Origin: Bacteroidota bacterium
GTDB lineage: Bacteria > Spirochaetota > Spirochaetia > JABMQR01
Assembly: GCA_013202335.1 (NCBI GenBank)
Contig: JABMQR010000132.1
Coordinates: forward strand, 1-14,646
Length of the DNA stretch: 14,646 nucleotides
Reading direction: 5' to 3'
Each line of letters begins with the position of its first letter. The stretch's first letter is position 1. Below the pieces are notes generated by a model. That model saw nothing but the letters and a program-made list of their open reading frames with translations. It did no database searches and was not told the origin of the DNA. Of this stretch, positions 1-6,957 are shown in pieces. The position numbers and the translations under genes are program-made.

Positions 1-181
1 AACAATGGTGTTACAAACTTAAGAGGAATGAGAATGTAATATTCAATATTGAGATATGAGATGTGTTGTGAGTGTAATTGATGAGCTGGATGTGGGATAT
101 CTACAAATCCGGTTCTGTGAGGGGCAGGGGCTTTCTCATAAAGGAATAACTATGATGAATGAAAGAAAAGGAGAAAGTCAC
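1..181 (+). other. Non-coding 5' region before the operon
   Basis: No credible gene lies here. Frame 1 is open from the window edge to a stop at 37-39, but the 12 codons are not recognisable, so whether they end an upstream gene is undecided. An open frame from 56 runs into the aminotransferase, but its first part overlaps the intron-like hairpin and is not conserved-looking protein. The stretch also carries two possible translation starts for the first gene: 152 behind AAAGGAAT and 182 behind AAAAGGAGAAAG. I see no convincing -35/-10 pair, so the operon promoter may lie further upstream or inside the intron remnant. Confidence 0.5.
83..116 (+). ncRNA. Group II intron domain V-like hairpin (3' intron remnant)
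   Basis: Bases 83-91 (GAGCTGGAT) pair over nine positions, including two G-U pairs, with 107-115 (ATCCGGTTC). Bases 92-95 (GTGG) pair with 101-104 (CTAC) around the loop at 96-100, leaving a two-base bulge AA at 105-106. A 9-bp lower helix with the AGC triad at 84-86, a 2-nt bulge, a short upper helix and a total of 34 nt is the layout of group II intron domain V, the catalytic hairpin. The GGTTCTGTGAGGGG that follows resembles the usual domain V to VI junction. A 3' arm able to pair with GGGGCAGGGG (about 121-130) is missing, so domain VI looks truncated. No intron-encoded reverse transcriptase is visible, because the window begins only 82 bases upstream. Identification is by structure only. 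Confidence 0.65.
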
Positions 182-1513
182 ATGTCTACTCAACTAAATA
201 ATAAAAACGGAAGAATGTTATATGATTACGCAAAAAATGTGTTGGTATCCGGCGGGTCGGCGTCTGCCAGGTGGCTTCAGGCCCTGAAAGCTCCTTTGTA
301 TTTTAAAGAAGGAAAAGGCTCATCATTAATCGATGTGGACGGGAATGAGTATATTGACATGTGCACATCCCACGGCGGATCAATATTTGGTCATAAGCAT
401 CCGGCTATTGTTAATGCCATACAGAAAGCTCTTGATATGGGTATTTTATGTTCTTACGAAACTGAATATCAAAGCAAGCTTGCAGGGAAAATATGCGAGA
501 TGGTGCCCGCAGCGGAGCTCTGTCGCTATACGTGTTCCGGTACAGAAGCGACAATGCATGCGATCAGGCTTGCAAGAGAATATACGGGAAAAGATGTTAT
601 TATAAAATTCGAGGCTCATTTCCATGGGTATCATGATTATGTTCAATACAGCTACTGGCCGGATTTAGATAAAGCAGGTTCATATGAAAGCCCTGTTCCT
701 ATTCCTGCTTCAGGTGGTATGCCGGAGGGAATAAAGGATTATATAAGGGTAATCTCCTTTAATGATATTGAATTATTAGAAAAGGCAATTAAGGAAAACA
801 AAGAGAATCTGGCTGCAGTTATATGCGAGCCAATTAATTACAATATAGGATGTGCAGTCCCTGATGTTCAGTACATGCAGGCAATGCGTAAAATTACTGA
901 AGAAAACCATATACTTCTTATATATGATGAGATACTTTCTGCTTTCAGGACAGGTCCGGGATGCGCACAGGAATATTTTGGTGTCATTCCCGATATCTGT
1001 ACGATTGGAAAATGTGTTGCCGGTGGGACACCTCTCAGTATAATTGCAGGGAAAAAGGAAATAATGAAGCACATGATGCCTATAGGAAATAGCGCACATA
1101 GTGGTACGTATGCCGGTCATTTAATTCCGATTATGGCCGCGAATGCGGCAGTAGATGAAATTGTTAAACCCTATTTTTATAAGCATTTATATACATTAGC
1201 CGACAGCTTGTACAGTGGTTATAAAGATATTTTCAGCAGATCAAAACTGAATATAAAAATACAGGGCTTAGGCGCAAGATTCGGATTCTACTTTGATATT
1301 AAAAAGGATATTGTAAGAACATGGAGGGATTGCGCTGAGAATAACACTGCAATGAATTTTAAATTTTATGAACTTATGCTAGATAAAAAAGTCTACTTCC
1401 ATGATTATGGAGGGAGACCTTGCCATCACGGTTTCTCGATTCAACATACCCTGGAAGACATAAATGAAGTGTTAAACAGAACCGAAGATACAATTAAGGA
1501 GATGGAAAAATGA
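182..1513 (+). CDS. Class III PLP aminotransferase, glutamate-1-semialdehyde aminomutase-like
   Basis: A PLP-dependent fold-type I enzyme of 443 residues, close to the usual length of about 430 for glutamate-1-semialdehyde 2,1-aminomutase relatives. Visible motifs are SGTEA at 119-123 (cofactor phosphate loop), FHGYHD at 147-152 (aromatic/His stacking region), YDE with D249 and E250 (pyridine nitrogen contact), and TIGKCVAGG with K277 as the Schiff-base lysine. Start 182 is chosen because AGGAG at 169-173 sits 8 nt upstream. In-frame ATGs at 152 and 155 are alternatives, and the upstream frame from 56 runs through an intron-like hairpin. Its stop overlaps the next gene (ATGA), so the two are translationally coupled. 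A role in haem synthesis is unlikely, because the neighbours are sugar and peptide catabolism genes and no hem genes are present. It more likely transaminates, or moves an amino group within, an amino-bearing intermediate (inference). The substrate is unknown. Confidence 0.9.
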   Translation: MSTQLNNKNGRMLYDYAKNVLVSGGSASARWLQALKAPLYFKEGKGSSLIDVDGNEYIDMCTSHGGSIFGHKHPAIVNAIQKALDMGILCSYETEYQSKLAGKICEMVPAAELCRYTCSGTEATMHAIRLAREYTGKDVIIKFEAHFHGYHDYVQYSYWPDLDKAGSYESPVPIPASGGMPEGIKDYIRVISFNDIELLEKAIKENKENLAAVICEPINYNIGCAVPDVQYMQAMRKITEENHILLIYDEILSAFRTGPGCAQEYFGVIPDICTIGKCVAGGTPLSIIAGKKEIMKHMMPIGNSAHSGTYAGHLIPIMAANAAVDEIVKPYFYKHLYTLADSLYSGYKDIFSRSKLNIKIQGLGARFGFYFDIKKDIVRTWRDCAENNTAMNFKFYELMLDKKVYFHDYGGRPCHHGFSIQHTLEDINEVLNRTEDTIKEMEK

Positions 1514-2352
1514 ATTATGGGATAAATACTGTTCTCTGGATTTGGCCATTTACTCATAAAAATCTGGATTTATTTAAAAAAATTAAAGAGATGGGATACG
1601 ATACAGTGGAAATTGCTGTAGAAGATATGTCTGAAAACAATCTGAAAATCATTAAAACAGGTTTAAAAGAATACAATCTAAATTGCGTTATCTGTGGAGT
1701 GTATGGGCCTGACAGAAATATTATGAGTATCAATGAGGATGTTCAAAAGAAGGGTGTAGAATATATAAAAAAAGTAATTGATATAGCTGGTATTTTAAGT
1801 GCAAAAATGATAGTCGGTCCTACTTATTCAATTGGTATATATCCCGAGTTTCTGAATCCGGATAATAAAAAAAGAGCATGGGACAATTGTGTTAAGAACT
1901 TAAAAGAAGCTGGAAAATATGCTTCAATTCATGGAAAATATATAGCCGTAGAACCTCTTAACAGATATGAATCAAATTTTTTAAATACTGCCAAAGATAC
2001 ACTTGCCCTGATAAAAAATATTAATAGTCCCAATATAGGTGTTCAGCTCGATGTATATCATATGAATATAGAAGAAAAAGATCTGGAGAAAGCTATAATC
2101 AGTACAGGAAAAAATTTATTTCATCTACATGTTTCTGAACACGATAGAGGGACTCCCGGGACAGGACATACGGATTGGACAGGGGTTGCACATGCGTTAC
2201 ACAAAATATCTTTTAACGGATGTGTGGTTATTGAAAGCTGTGATCCTAAAGTGGAAGTAATTGCTGAAGCTGGTGCCATCTGGAGAACTTATGATTACGG
2301 TCAGGATGAGCTTGCTCAAAAAGGATTGGAGTTTATTAGGAGAGTACTTTGA
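1510..2352 (+). CDS. D-tagatose/D-psicose 3-epimerase-like sugar epimerase (AP-endonuclease 2 TIM barrel)
   Basis: A 280-residue TIM barrel of the sugar phosphate isomerase/epimerase superfamily. It matches the ketose 3-epimerase branch very closely. The metal ligands appear as E148 (VEPLNRYE), D181 (QLDVYH), H207 (HLHVSE) and E242 (VIES). Second-shell and substrate residues H184, R213 (HDRGTPGTGH) and E154 are also present. All sit two positions before the residues known in Agrobacterium D-psicose 3-epimerase (E150, D183, H209, E244, R215, E156). Family members use Mn2+ or Co2+ to epimerise free ketoses such as fructose, psicose, tagatose or sorbose at C3, and are cytosolic. It begins inside the stop of the aminotransferase and ends overlapping the dehydrogenase, so it belongs to the same transcript. 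The conserved site argues for an active epimerase, but the actual sugar cannot be read from sequence. Confidence 0.9.
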   Translation: MNYGINTVLWIWPFTHKNLDLFKKIKEMGYDTVEIAVEDMSENNLKIIKTGLKEYNLNCVICGVYGPDRNIMSINEDVQKKGVEYIKKVIDIAGILSAKMIVGPTYSIGIYPEFLNPDNKKRAWDNCVKNLKEAGKYASIHGKYIAVEPLNRYESNFLNTAKDTLALIKNINSPNIGVQLDVYHMNIEEKDLEKAIISTGKNLFHLHVSEHDRGTPGTGHTDWTGVAHALHKISFNGCVVIESCDPKVEVIAEAGAIWRTYDYGQDELAQKGLEFIRRVL

Positions 2353-3398
2353 AAGCGGCAGTGTTCAAAGGTCCGAACAAGATACGGATTGAAAATATTC
2401 CTATTCCGGAGCCAAGGGATAACGAAGTACAGATTAAGGTGCATTCAACAGGAATATGCGGAACTGATCTTCATTTATTCAAAGGATATAAAGTCGGTAC
2501 TCTCAGTACACCTTTGAATATGGTTTTTGGGCATGAATTTGGAGGAGTAATTACAAAAACAGGAAAAAGTGTTCCTGCAGTATATAAGACCGGACAGAGG
2601 GTTGTTGTTGAGCCGAATATAGGCTGCGGTCAGTGTAAAACCTGCCTTGCAGGTTATTATGTTCAGTGTGAAAAAGGTCAGAGCATAATCGGAATTCACA
2701 GGAACGGCGGTTTTGCTGAATATGCAGTAGTACCGCATGAGAAAGTTTTTCTCCTTCCTGATAATATTTCAATGAAAACCGCATCAGTTCTAGAACCGTT
2801 TGCGATCTGTGTTTATGGTATTATCAATGCTCCGATTATTCCCGGAGACACAGTTCTTATTATGGGTCCTGGAGTAGCGGGTCTGCACTTTACCATGCTG
2901 GCAAAAGCATGCGGTGCTGCCAAGGTAATACTTTCGGGTCCGAATCAGGCAAGACTTAATCTGGGCAGGAAACTAGGTGCAGATGAGATAATCAATGTAG
3001 TTGATAAAGATCTGTTAGTTGAAGTAATGAAGGAAACTGAAGGGGAGGGTGCAAATTATATATTTGAGGCTGCTGGTGTTCAATCAACTCTTGCGAACAT
3101 GACCAAGACAGCGGCAAATAAAGCAAAAATATGTATTTATGGTATACCGGTTAAGCCGGTTGATAATATTGATTTTTCGGAATTTTTATTAAAAGATCTT
3201 ACTTTAGTTGCAGCATCTGGTGCACAGAACACCTTTAAACGGGCTATAAAAATAGTTTCAAGCGGTATTGTTAATCTTGAAAATGTAATAACCCATACTT
3301 TTCCGCTTGATGAAATAGAGAAAGCTTTCGAGTTGGTTGATAAAAGGCTAGATGGCGTCGCGAAAGCATCGATAATGATTGATTCAAATATTAAATAG
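2349..3398 (+). CDS. Zinc-dependent medium-chain alcohol/polyol dehydrogenase
   Basis: A 349-residue MDR-family dehydrogenase of the sorbitol/threonine dehydrogenase type. The catalytic zinc site is C37 (GICGTD), H62-E63 (GHEFGG) and E149 (LEP). The structural zinc site is C93, C96, C99 and C107. The Rossmann motif is GPGVAG at 173-178. It starts at TTG 2349, overlapping the epimerase stop, with AGGAGAG at 2338-2344 about 4 nt upstream. The protein then begins MKAAVF, typical of the family. After the second Rossmann strand the sequence is VILSGPNQAR, with no Asp or Glu where NAD-specific members have one, so NADP or mixed cofactor use is possible (inference). Likely reaction: reversible oxidation of a secondary alcohol on a polyol, sugar or hydroxy-amino compound of the pathway. 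Exact substrate unknown. Confidence 0.9.
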   Translation: MKAAVFKGPNKIRIENIPIPEPRDNEVQIKVHSTGICGTDLHLFKGYKVGTLSTPLNMVFGHEFGGVITKTGKSVPAVYKTGQRVVVEPNIGCGQCKTCLAGYYVQCEKGQSIIGIHRNGGFAEYAVVPHEKVFLLPDNISMKTASVLEPFAICVYGIINAPIIPGDTVLIMGPGVAGLHFTMLAKACGAAKVILSGPNQARLNLGRKLGADEIINVVDKDLLVEVMKETEGEGANYIFEAAGVQSTLANMTKTAANKAKICIYGIPVKPVDNIDFSEFLLKDLTLVAASGAQNTFKRAIKIVSSGIVNLENVITHTFPLDEIEKAFELVDKRLDGVAKASIMIDSNIK

Positions 3399-3407
3399 GA
3401 GAAATTT

Positions 3408-3896
3408 ATGAGTGGTGATGAAAAGACAGATAAAAAGATCGCCGGATTACCGGAGTGGGCTGGAACCCATCCTTTCCCGCCGGACAGGAAAAAGCCGTCA
3501 ATACTTAAAAGTGAAGATCATGTTGTGACAGTTTATGGAGCAGGAAGGGAGAAGATATCACCAAAAATATTTGCAAGTACCGATAAAATACTTATGTCTT
3601 CATGGGTAGTTCCACCGGGTCAGACTTTCCAGCCGCCTGATATTCATTCAGGAGATGAACCGTATTATATTTTAAAAGGCAGACCCACAATAGTTAATCC
3701 TGAAACCGGGCAGGTAATACAGGCAAAAGAAGGAGATGCTGTATTAGTACCAGCAAAATGCTGGCATTGTGTATATAACTTTACAGAAGAAGATGTAGAA
3801 ATTATAGCTATTATTGAAGGACCTATGTGGGATGAAGATGATATTGAAATGGTTTCGGATTTCAAACTGAAACCTATTCATTATAAGGGAGAATAA
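3408..3896 (+). CDS. Small single-domain cupin protein (first of a tandem pair)
   Basis: A 162-residue protein with one cupin_2-type beta-barrel at about residues 60-140. Cupin motif 1 is recognisable around residues 71-91 with H80, E84 and G91. The usual first histidine of H-x-H is D78. Motif 2 runs from G109 to N124 with P115 and H120. The potential metal set is therefore D/H/E/H rather than H/H/E/H. No signal peptide or membrane segment is seen. The ATG at 3408 follows AGGAGAA at 3397-3403, which overlaps the stop of the dehydrogenase, so it is firmly within the operon. Cupins include sugar isomerases, lyases, dioxygenases and ligand-binding proteins; this one I cannot assign to a reaction. 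It is followed nine bases later by a second cupin gene. Confidence 0.8.
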   Translation: MSGDEKTDKKIAGLPEWAGTHPFPPDRKKPSILKSEDHVVTVYGAGREKISPKIFASTDKILMSSWVVPPGQTFQPPDIHSGDEPYYILKGRPTIVNPETGQVIQAKEGDAVLVPAKCWHCVYNFTEEDVEIIAIIEGPMWDEDDIEMVSDFKLKPIHYKGE

Positions 3897-3905
3897 GGAG
3901 AATCC

Positions 3906-4328
3906 ATGAAAACTATAAACGACTATATAGGAAATTGGCCTGTTGATACAGATGAAGCCCGGAAAGAGAAAAGGCACATGCATATTCCTCAGGAAAAAGC
4001 GCTGACAGTTATTCACGGGAAAGAAAATCCAACTAAAGTAATGTTCTTTATTAGTAATGAAAATTGCCACATGGGCAAAATGGAAATATGTCCTGGAAAG
4101 ATTACAGATGCAGAAACACATAAAGGGGATGAAATACTCCTGATGCTTAAAGGCACAGCTCAGATAGTTATTTTAAGTGAATTAGATGATGAAAAATCTG
4201 TGTCAAGAAAAGCATACGAGATAAAAGAAGGTCAAAAATTCCTTATTCCTGAGGGCTGTAAGCATCAGTATTTTAATCTTGGGAATGGAATGGTGGAAAT
4301 GCTTTTTACTATCGCTCCTGATTTATAA
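3906..4328 (+). CDS. Small single-domain cupin protein (second of the tandem pair)
   Basis: A 140-residue cupin. Motif 1 lies at about residues 63-83 (T71, H72, E76 and G83). Motif 2 lies at about 108-124 with G109, P115, H120 and N124. As in the preceding protein, one of the two motif-1 histidine positions is not histidine (E70 precedes H72 by two), leaving H72, E76 and H120 as possible metal ligands. Its sequence is clearly different from the upstream cupin, so this is not a recent duplicate. AAGGAGAA at 3895-3902 overlaps the upstream stop, which gives coupled translation. It is cytosolic, with no signal peptide. Two adjacent unlike cupins may form a heteromeric enzyme or act on successive sugar intermediates (inference). 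Function not recognised. Confidence 0.8.
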   Translation: MKTINDYIGNWPVDTDEARKEKRHMHIPQEKALTVIHGKENPTKVMFFISNENCHMGKMEICPGKITDAETHKGDEILLMLKGTAQIVILSELDDEKSVSRKAYEIKEGQKFLIPEGCKHQYFNLGNGMVEMLFTIAPDL

Positions 4329-4351
4329 TTTGCTTTTGGAGATTCTAAATA

Positions 4352-5833
4352 GTGTTAAAAAAGAGAATAGCGATTGGACAGATTTGGCAGGAGCAAAATA
4401 CCTTTTCCCCGATTTTAACTGAAATGTCAAACTTTGAACAAAACGGTTTATATTTTGGTAGTGAAATAATAGAGAAGTTCTCTGCTGTTAATGAATTGGG
4501 CGGCTTTATCCATGCCTCTGAGGAGTATGAAGACATAGAAATCATTCCCACAATCAGGGCATGGGCCTGGCCTTCAGGCAAGGTAAAAAAACAAGTGTAT
4601 AAGGTTCTAAAAAACAATTTAATTAATGCCATAAAAGCGTCTCTACCACTCGATGGTGTTTTACTGTCATTGCATGGATCTATGGTAGCTGAAAATGTTT
4701 ATGATGTTGAAGGTGATATTTTAGAAACAATACATAAAGATATCTCTCCGGATATTCCGATTGCCGTTTCTCTTGATTTGCATGCAAACATTACAGAAAA
4801 AATTGTTAAGCACAGCGTTTTTATTGAGGGATATCATACCTGCCCACATATAGATCTTTTTAGAACAGGAAAAAAAACAGCGGAAGTTTTCTTTTCAATT
4901 ATAAATGGAAATCTGAACCCGGAAATATGCTGTATTAAAATTCCTATGATAACACCGGCTGATTTGCATGACAGCACTTACGGACCCTTTAAGGAGCTGT
5001 TTCAATCTATTGATACTATTGAAAAGGAAAAGGGTGTATGCGGAGTGTCATTGTTTTCAGTTCAGCCATGGCTTGATGTTCCTGAATTAGGCTGGAATGT
5101 GATAGTCTATGTCGATTCTGATCCAGATAAAGCCAAAAGCTATGCAGAGAAGATATCTAAACTGGCATGGAAGCTGAGAACAAAATTCTTTATAAAAAAA
5201 ACATCTATAGAATTGGCAATAGAAGAAGTAAAGAAAGTAAAACACGGCTTAATTGTAATCTCTGATTCGGATTCAACAACATCCGGAGCCACAGGGGATA
5301 ATACATGTGTCTTGAAAGAGCTCATAAAACAGAAAATAGATTTCCCGGCTCTATTAAGTATTGTAGACCCGCAAGTAGTTAAAGAAGCTCTTTTTGCCGG
5401 TATAGGAAATAAAATAATCTGTGAAATCGGAGGAAAGCAGGATAATGTGTACAGTGAGCCTGTCCGCATAGAGGCTGTTATAAAAAAATTCACTGATGGA
5501 CATTTCGTCATAAAAGGCGGTCATATAGGCACAATCAGTGTTGATATGGGCAATACGGTTGTATTAAAGACCGGTACCATTGATATTCTTGTTAGTGAAA
5601 AAATAGGTCCTGTATATGAACAAACAGTATATAAGCATGCAGGTCTTGACCCACAGGATTATAGAGTTGTTGTGGTAAAATCCCCGGTAGGGTTTAGAGC
5701 CGCTTATGAGCCAATAGCTGCAAAAATAATACTGGTAGATTGCCCGGGTTTTTCAGCATCTGATCTCAGTATATATAAATATGAAAATATTCTTCACCCT
5801 ACATATCCATTTGACAAGGAGATTTCATGGTAA
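4352..5833 (+). CDS. M81 family metallopeptidase (MlrC/microcystinase C-like)
   Basis: A 493-residue zinc metallohydrolase of the M81/DUF1485 family, whose best-known member, MlrC, cleaves linearised microcystin peptides. The N-terminal domain starts with the characteristic IGQIWQEQNTFSP and continues with LSLHGSM (H108), SLDLHAN (D142, H144) and YHTCPHID (H162, H166, D168), a cluster of likely metal and catalytic residues. Further family signatures are ADLHDSTYGPF near 203-213, DSDSTTSGATGDNT at 305-318, and a C-terminal VVKSPVGFRAAYEP near 441-454 followed by the YPFD tail. Start GTG 4352 has TGGAGA at 4337-4342, 9 nt away. An ATG-initiated form would lose the conserved N-terminus. No export signal is seen, so it is cytosolic. 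In a sugar-isomerase operon it may hydrolyse an unusual amide linkage rather than a peptide (inference). The next gene overlaps its last 7 bases. Confidence 0.88.
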   Translation: MLKKRIAIGQIWQEQNTFSPILTEMSNFEQNGLYFGSEIIEKFSAVNELGGFIHASEEYEDIEIIPTIRAWAWPSGKVKKQVYKVLKNNLINAIKASLPLDGVLLSLHGSMVAENVYDVEGDILETIHKDISPDIPIAVSLDLHANITEKIVKHSVFIEGYHTCPHIDLFRTGKKTAEVFFSIINGNLNPEICCIKIPMITPADLHDSTYGPFKELFQSIDTIEKEKGVCGVSLFSVQPWLDVPELGWNVIVYVDSDPDKAKSYAEKISKLAWKLRTKFFIKKTSIELAIEEVKKVKHGLIVISDSDSTTSGATGDNTCVLKELIKQKIDFPALLSIVDPQVVKEALFAGIGNKIICEIGGKQDNVYSEPVRIEAVIKKFTDGHFVIKGGHIGTISVDMGNTVVLKTGTIDILVSEKIGPVYEQTVYKHAGLDPQDYRVVVVKSPVGFRAAYEPIAAKIILVDCPGFSASDLSIYKYENILHPTYPFDKEISW

Positions 5834-6933
5834 AAATATATGGTAAAAAATGGAAAAAAAATGAACTGCTCTCATATGTCGGAGATTTACAACAGATAGC
5901 CGGTGCAACGCCTTTTATGTATACACAGGGGAAAGCCCGGGGTGTTAACGGAATCAGGGTTAATACAGGCGGGGGACTTTGTTTTACAGTTTTACCAGGA
6001 AGAGGAATGGATATTCCGGAAGCATATTACAAGGGAGTGCCGCTTCATTTTCTTTCTCAGACAGGTATCACCTCCCCTGTTTACTATGAAGAACAAGGAA
6101 CGAATTGGCTAAGGAGTTTTTTTGCAGGACTGCTTACAAGCTGCGGCATAACTAATTCAGGTCCCGCGAGTGTGGATATGGAAGAATCCTTCGGGCTTCA
6201 CGGGAGGATCTCAAATACAGAAGCTGAAGATCTGTGTATAAACCAAGAGTGGGAAGACGATGAGTTTACAATATCTTTAAAGGGAAAGATAAGAGAAGCA
6301 AAAGTTTTCTTTGAAAATATGATATTAACAAGAACCATTGAAACAAAACTCGGATGGAAGAAATTCAGGATGATTGACGTTATTGAGAATATCGGTTTTG
6401 ATCCTCAGCCAAACCTTATGCTGTATCATATTAATTTCGGGTTCCCGCTTTTAGGACCGGATACGAAACTCATAGCACCAGTGATTAAGACCAAGCCGCG
6501 GGATGAAGAAGCTGAAAAGGATATGAGTGGAGATGAGTGTTTTATATTTGAAAAACCGCGGGATGATTATAATGAAAAGGTTTTTTTTCATGATATTGCT
6601 GCAGATTCAGATGGGAACACCTTTGCTGCTCTTCTTAATGAAAACATTGGAGATGGAACTCCCCTTGGAATTGTCCTGCGATTCAACAAAAAGGAACTTC
6701 CTGCTTTTTGTGAGTGGAAGATAATGCGGAAAAGCCTATATGCCCTGGGTCTTGAACCTGGAGTAGTGTTGCCTGTCGGAAGGGGAAACTTGAGACAAAA
6801 AAACGATCTTCCAATACTGAACGGACAGGAAAGTTATACAATTTCAATGGAATTTGAAGTGCTTGACAGTTTAAAAGAATTTGCTGAAATAAAAAAAGAA
6901 GCAAGTACATTAATGGGTTTAAGTAATGATTGA
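5827..6933 (+). CDS. DUF4432 family protein, aldose 1-epimerase (mutarotase)-like fold
   Basis: A 368-residue protein of the DUF4432 family, which shares the galactose-mutarotase-like beta-sandwich. Family landmarks are PGRGMDI at 57-63, GLLTSCGITNSGP at 101-113, FGLHGRISN at 122-130 (H125), MLYHINFGFP at 198-207 (H201) and a C-terminal GLEPG at 308-312. The two histidines and a late glutamate are what a mutarotase-type site would use. The precise reaction of DUF4432 proteins is poorly defined; mutarotation or another epimerisation of a free sugar is plausible. ATG 5827 follows AAGGAGA at 5817-5823 and overlaps the M81 stop by 7 bases. Residues near 223-228 and 243-248 carry the repeated K-P-R-D motif from an internal DNA repeat (6493-6520 and 6553-6580). 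Confident on family, unsure on activity. Confidence 0.85.
   Translation: MVKIYGKKWKKNELLSYVGDLQQIAGATPFMYTQGKARGVNGIRVNTGGGLCFTVLPGRGMDIPEAYYKGVPLHFLSQTGITSPVYYEEQGTNWLRSFFAGLLTSCGITNSGPASVDMEESFGLHGRISNTEAEDLCINQEWEDDEFTISLKGKIREAKVFFENMILTRTIETKLGWKKFRMIDVIENIGFDPQPNLMLYHINFGFPLLGPDTKLIAPVIKTKPRDEEAEKDMSGDECFIFEKPRDDYNEKVFFHDIAADSDGNTFAALLNENIGDGTPLGIVLRFNKKELPAFCEWKIMRKSLYALGLEPGVVLPVGRGNLRQKNDLPILNGQESYTISMEFEVLDSLKEFAEIKKEASTLMGLSND
6493..6580 (+). repeat. Imperfect 28-bp direct repeat inside the DUF4432 gene
   Basis: Bases 6493-6520 and 6553-6580 agree at 22 of 28 positions and are spaced exactly 60 bp, or 20 codons, so they are in frame. Both encode K-P-R-D followed four residues later by E-K. 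This may be a decayed local tandem duplication in a surface loop, or chance within a charged segment. Confidence 0.4.
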
Positions 6934-6957
6934 TCAAGAGAGAGCAACATTTTACCT

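Noticed and set aside
6..16. GntR-like operator TGGTGTTACAA (fits T-N-GT-N3-AC-N-A)
   Set aside because: Only six positions are fixed, so several such matches are expected by chance in a window this size. This one lies upstream of the intron-like hairpin and is not repeated at any other boundary.
49..78. Possible promoter TTGAGA / TGTAAT before the first gene
   Set aside because: Both hexamers are imperfect, the spacing is 18, and the second would fall next to the intron-like hairpin. Too weak to report.
56..181. N-terminal extension of the aminotransferase from the ATG at 56
   Set aside because: The added residues come from the group II intron-like hairpin region, and good ribosome sites precede 152 and 182. 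The family N-terminus begins near 182.
182..1513. Calling the aminotransferase hemL for tetrapyrrole synthesis
   Set aside because: The fold matches, but no other tetrapyrrole genes are present and the coupled neighbours are sugar and amide catabolism genes.
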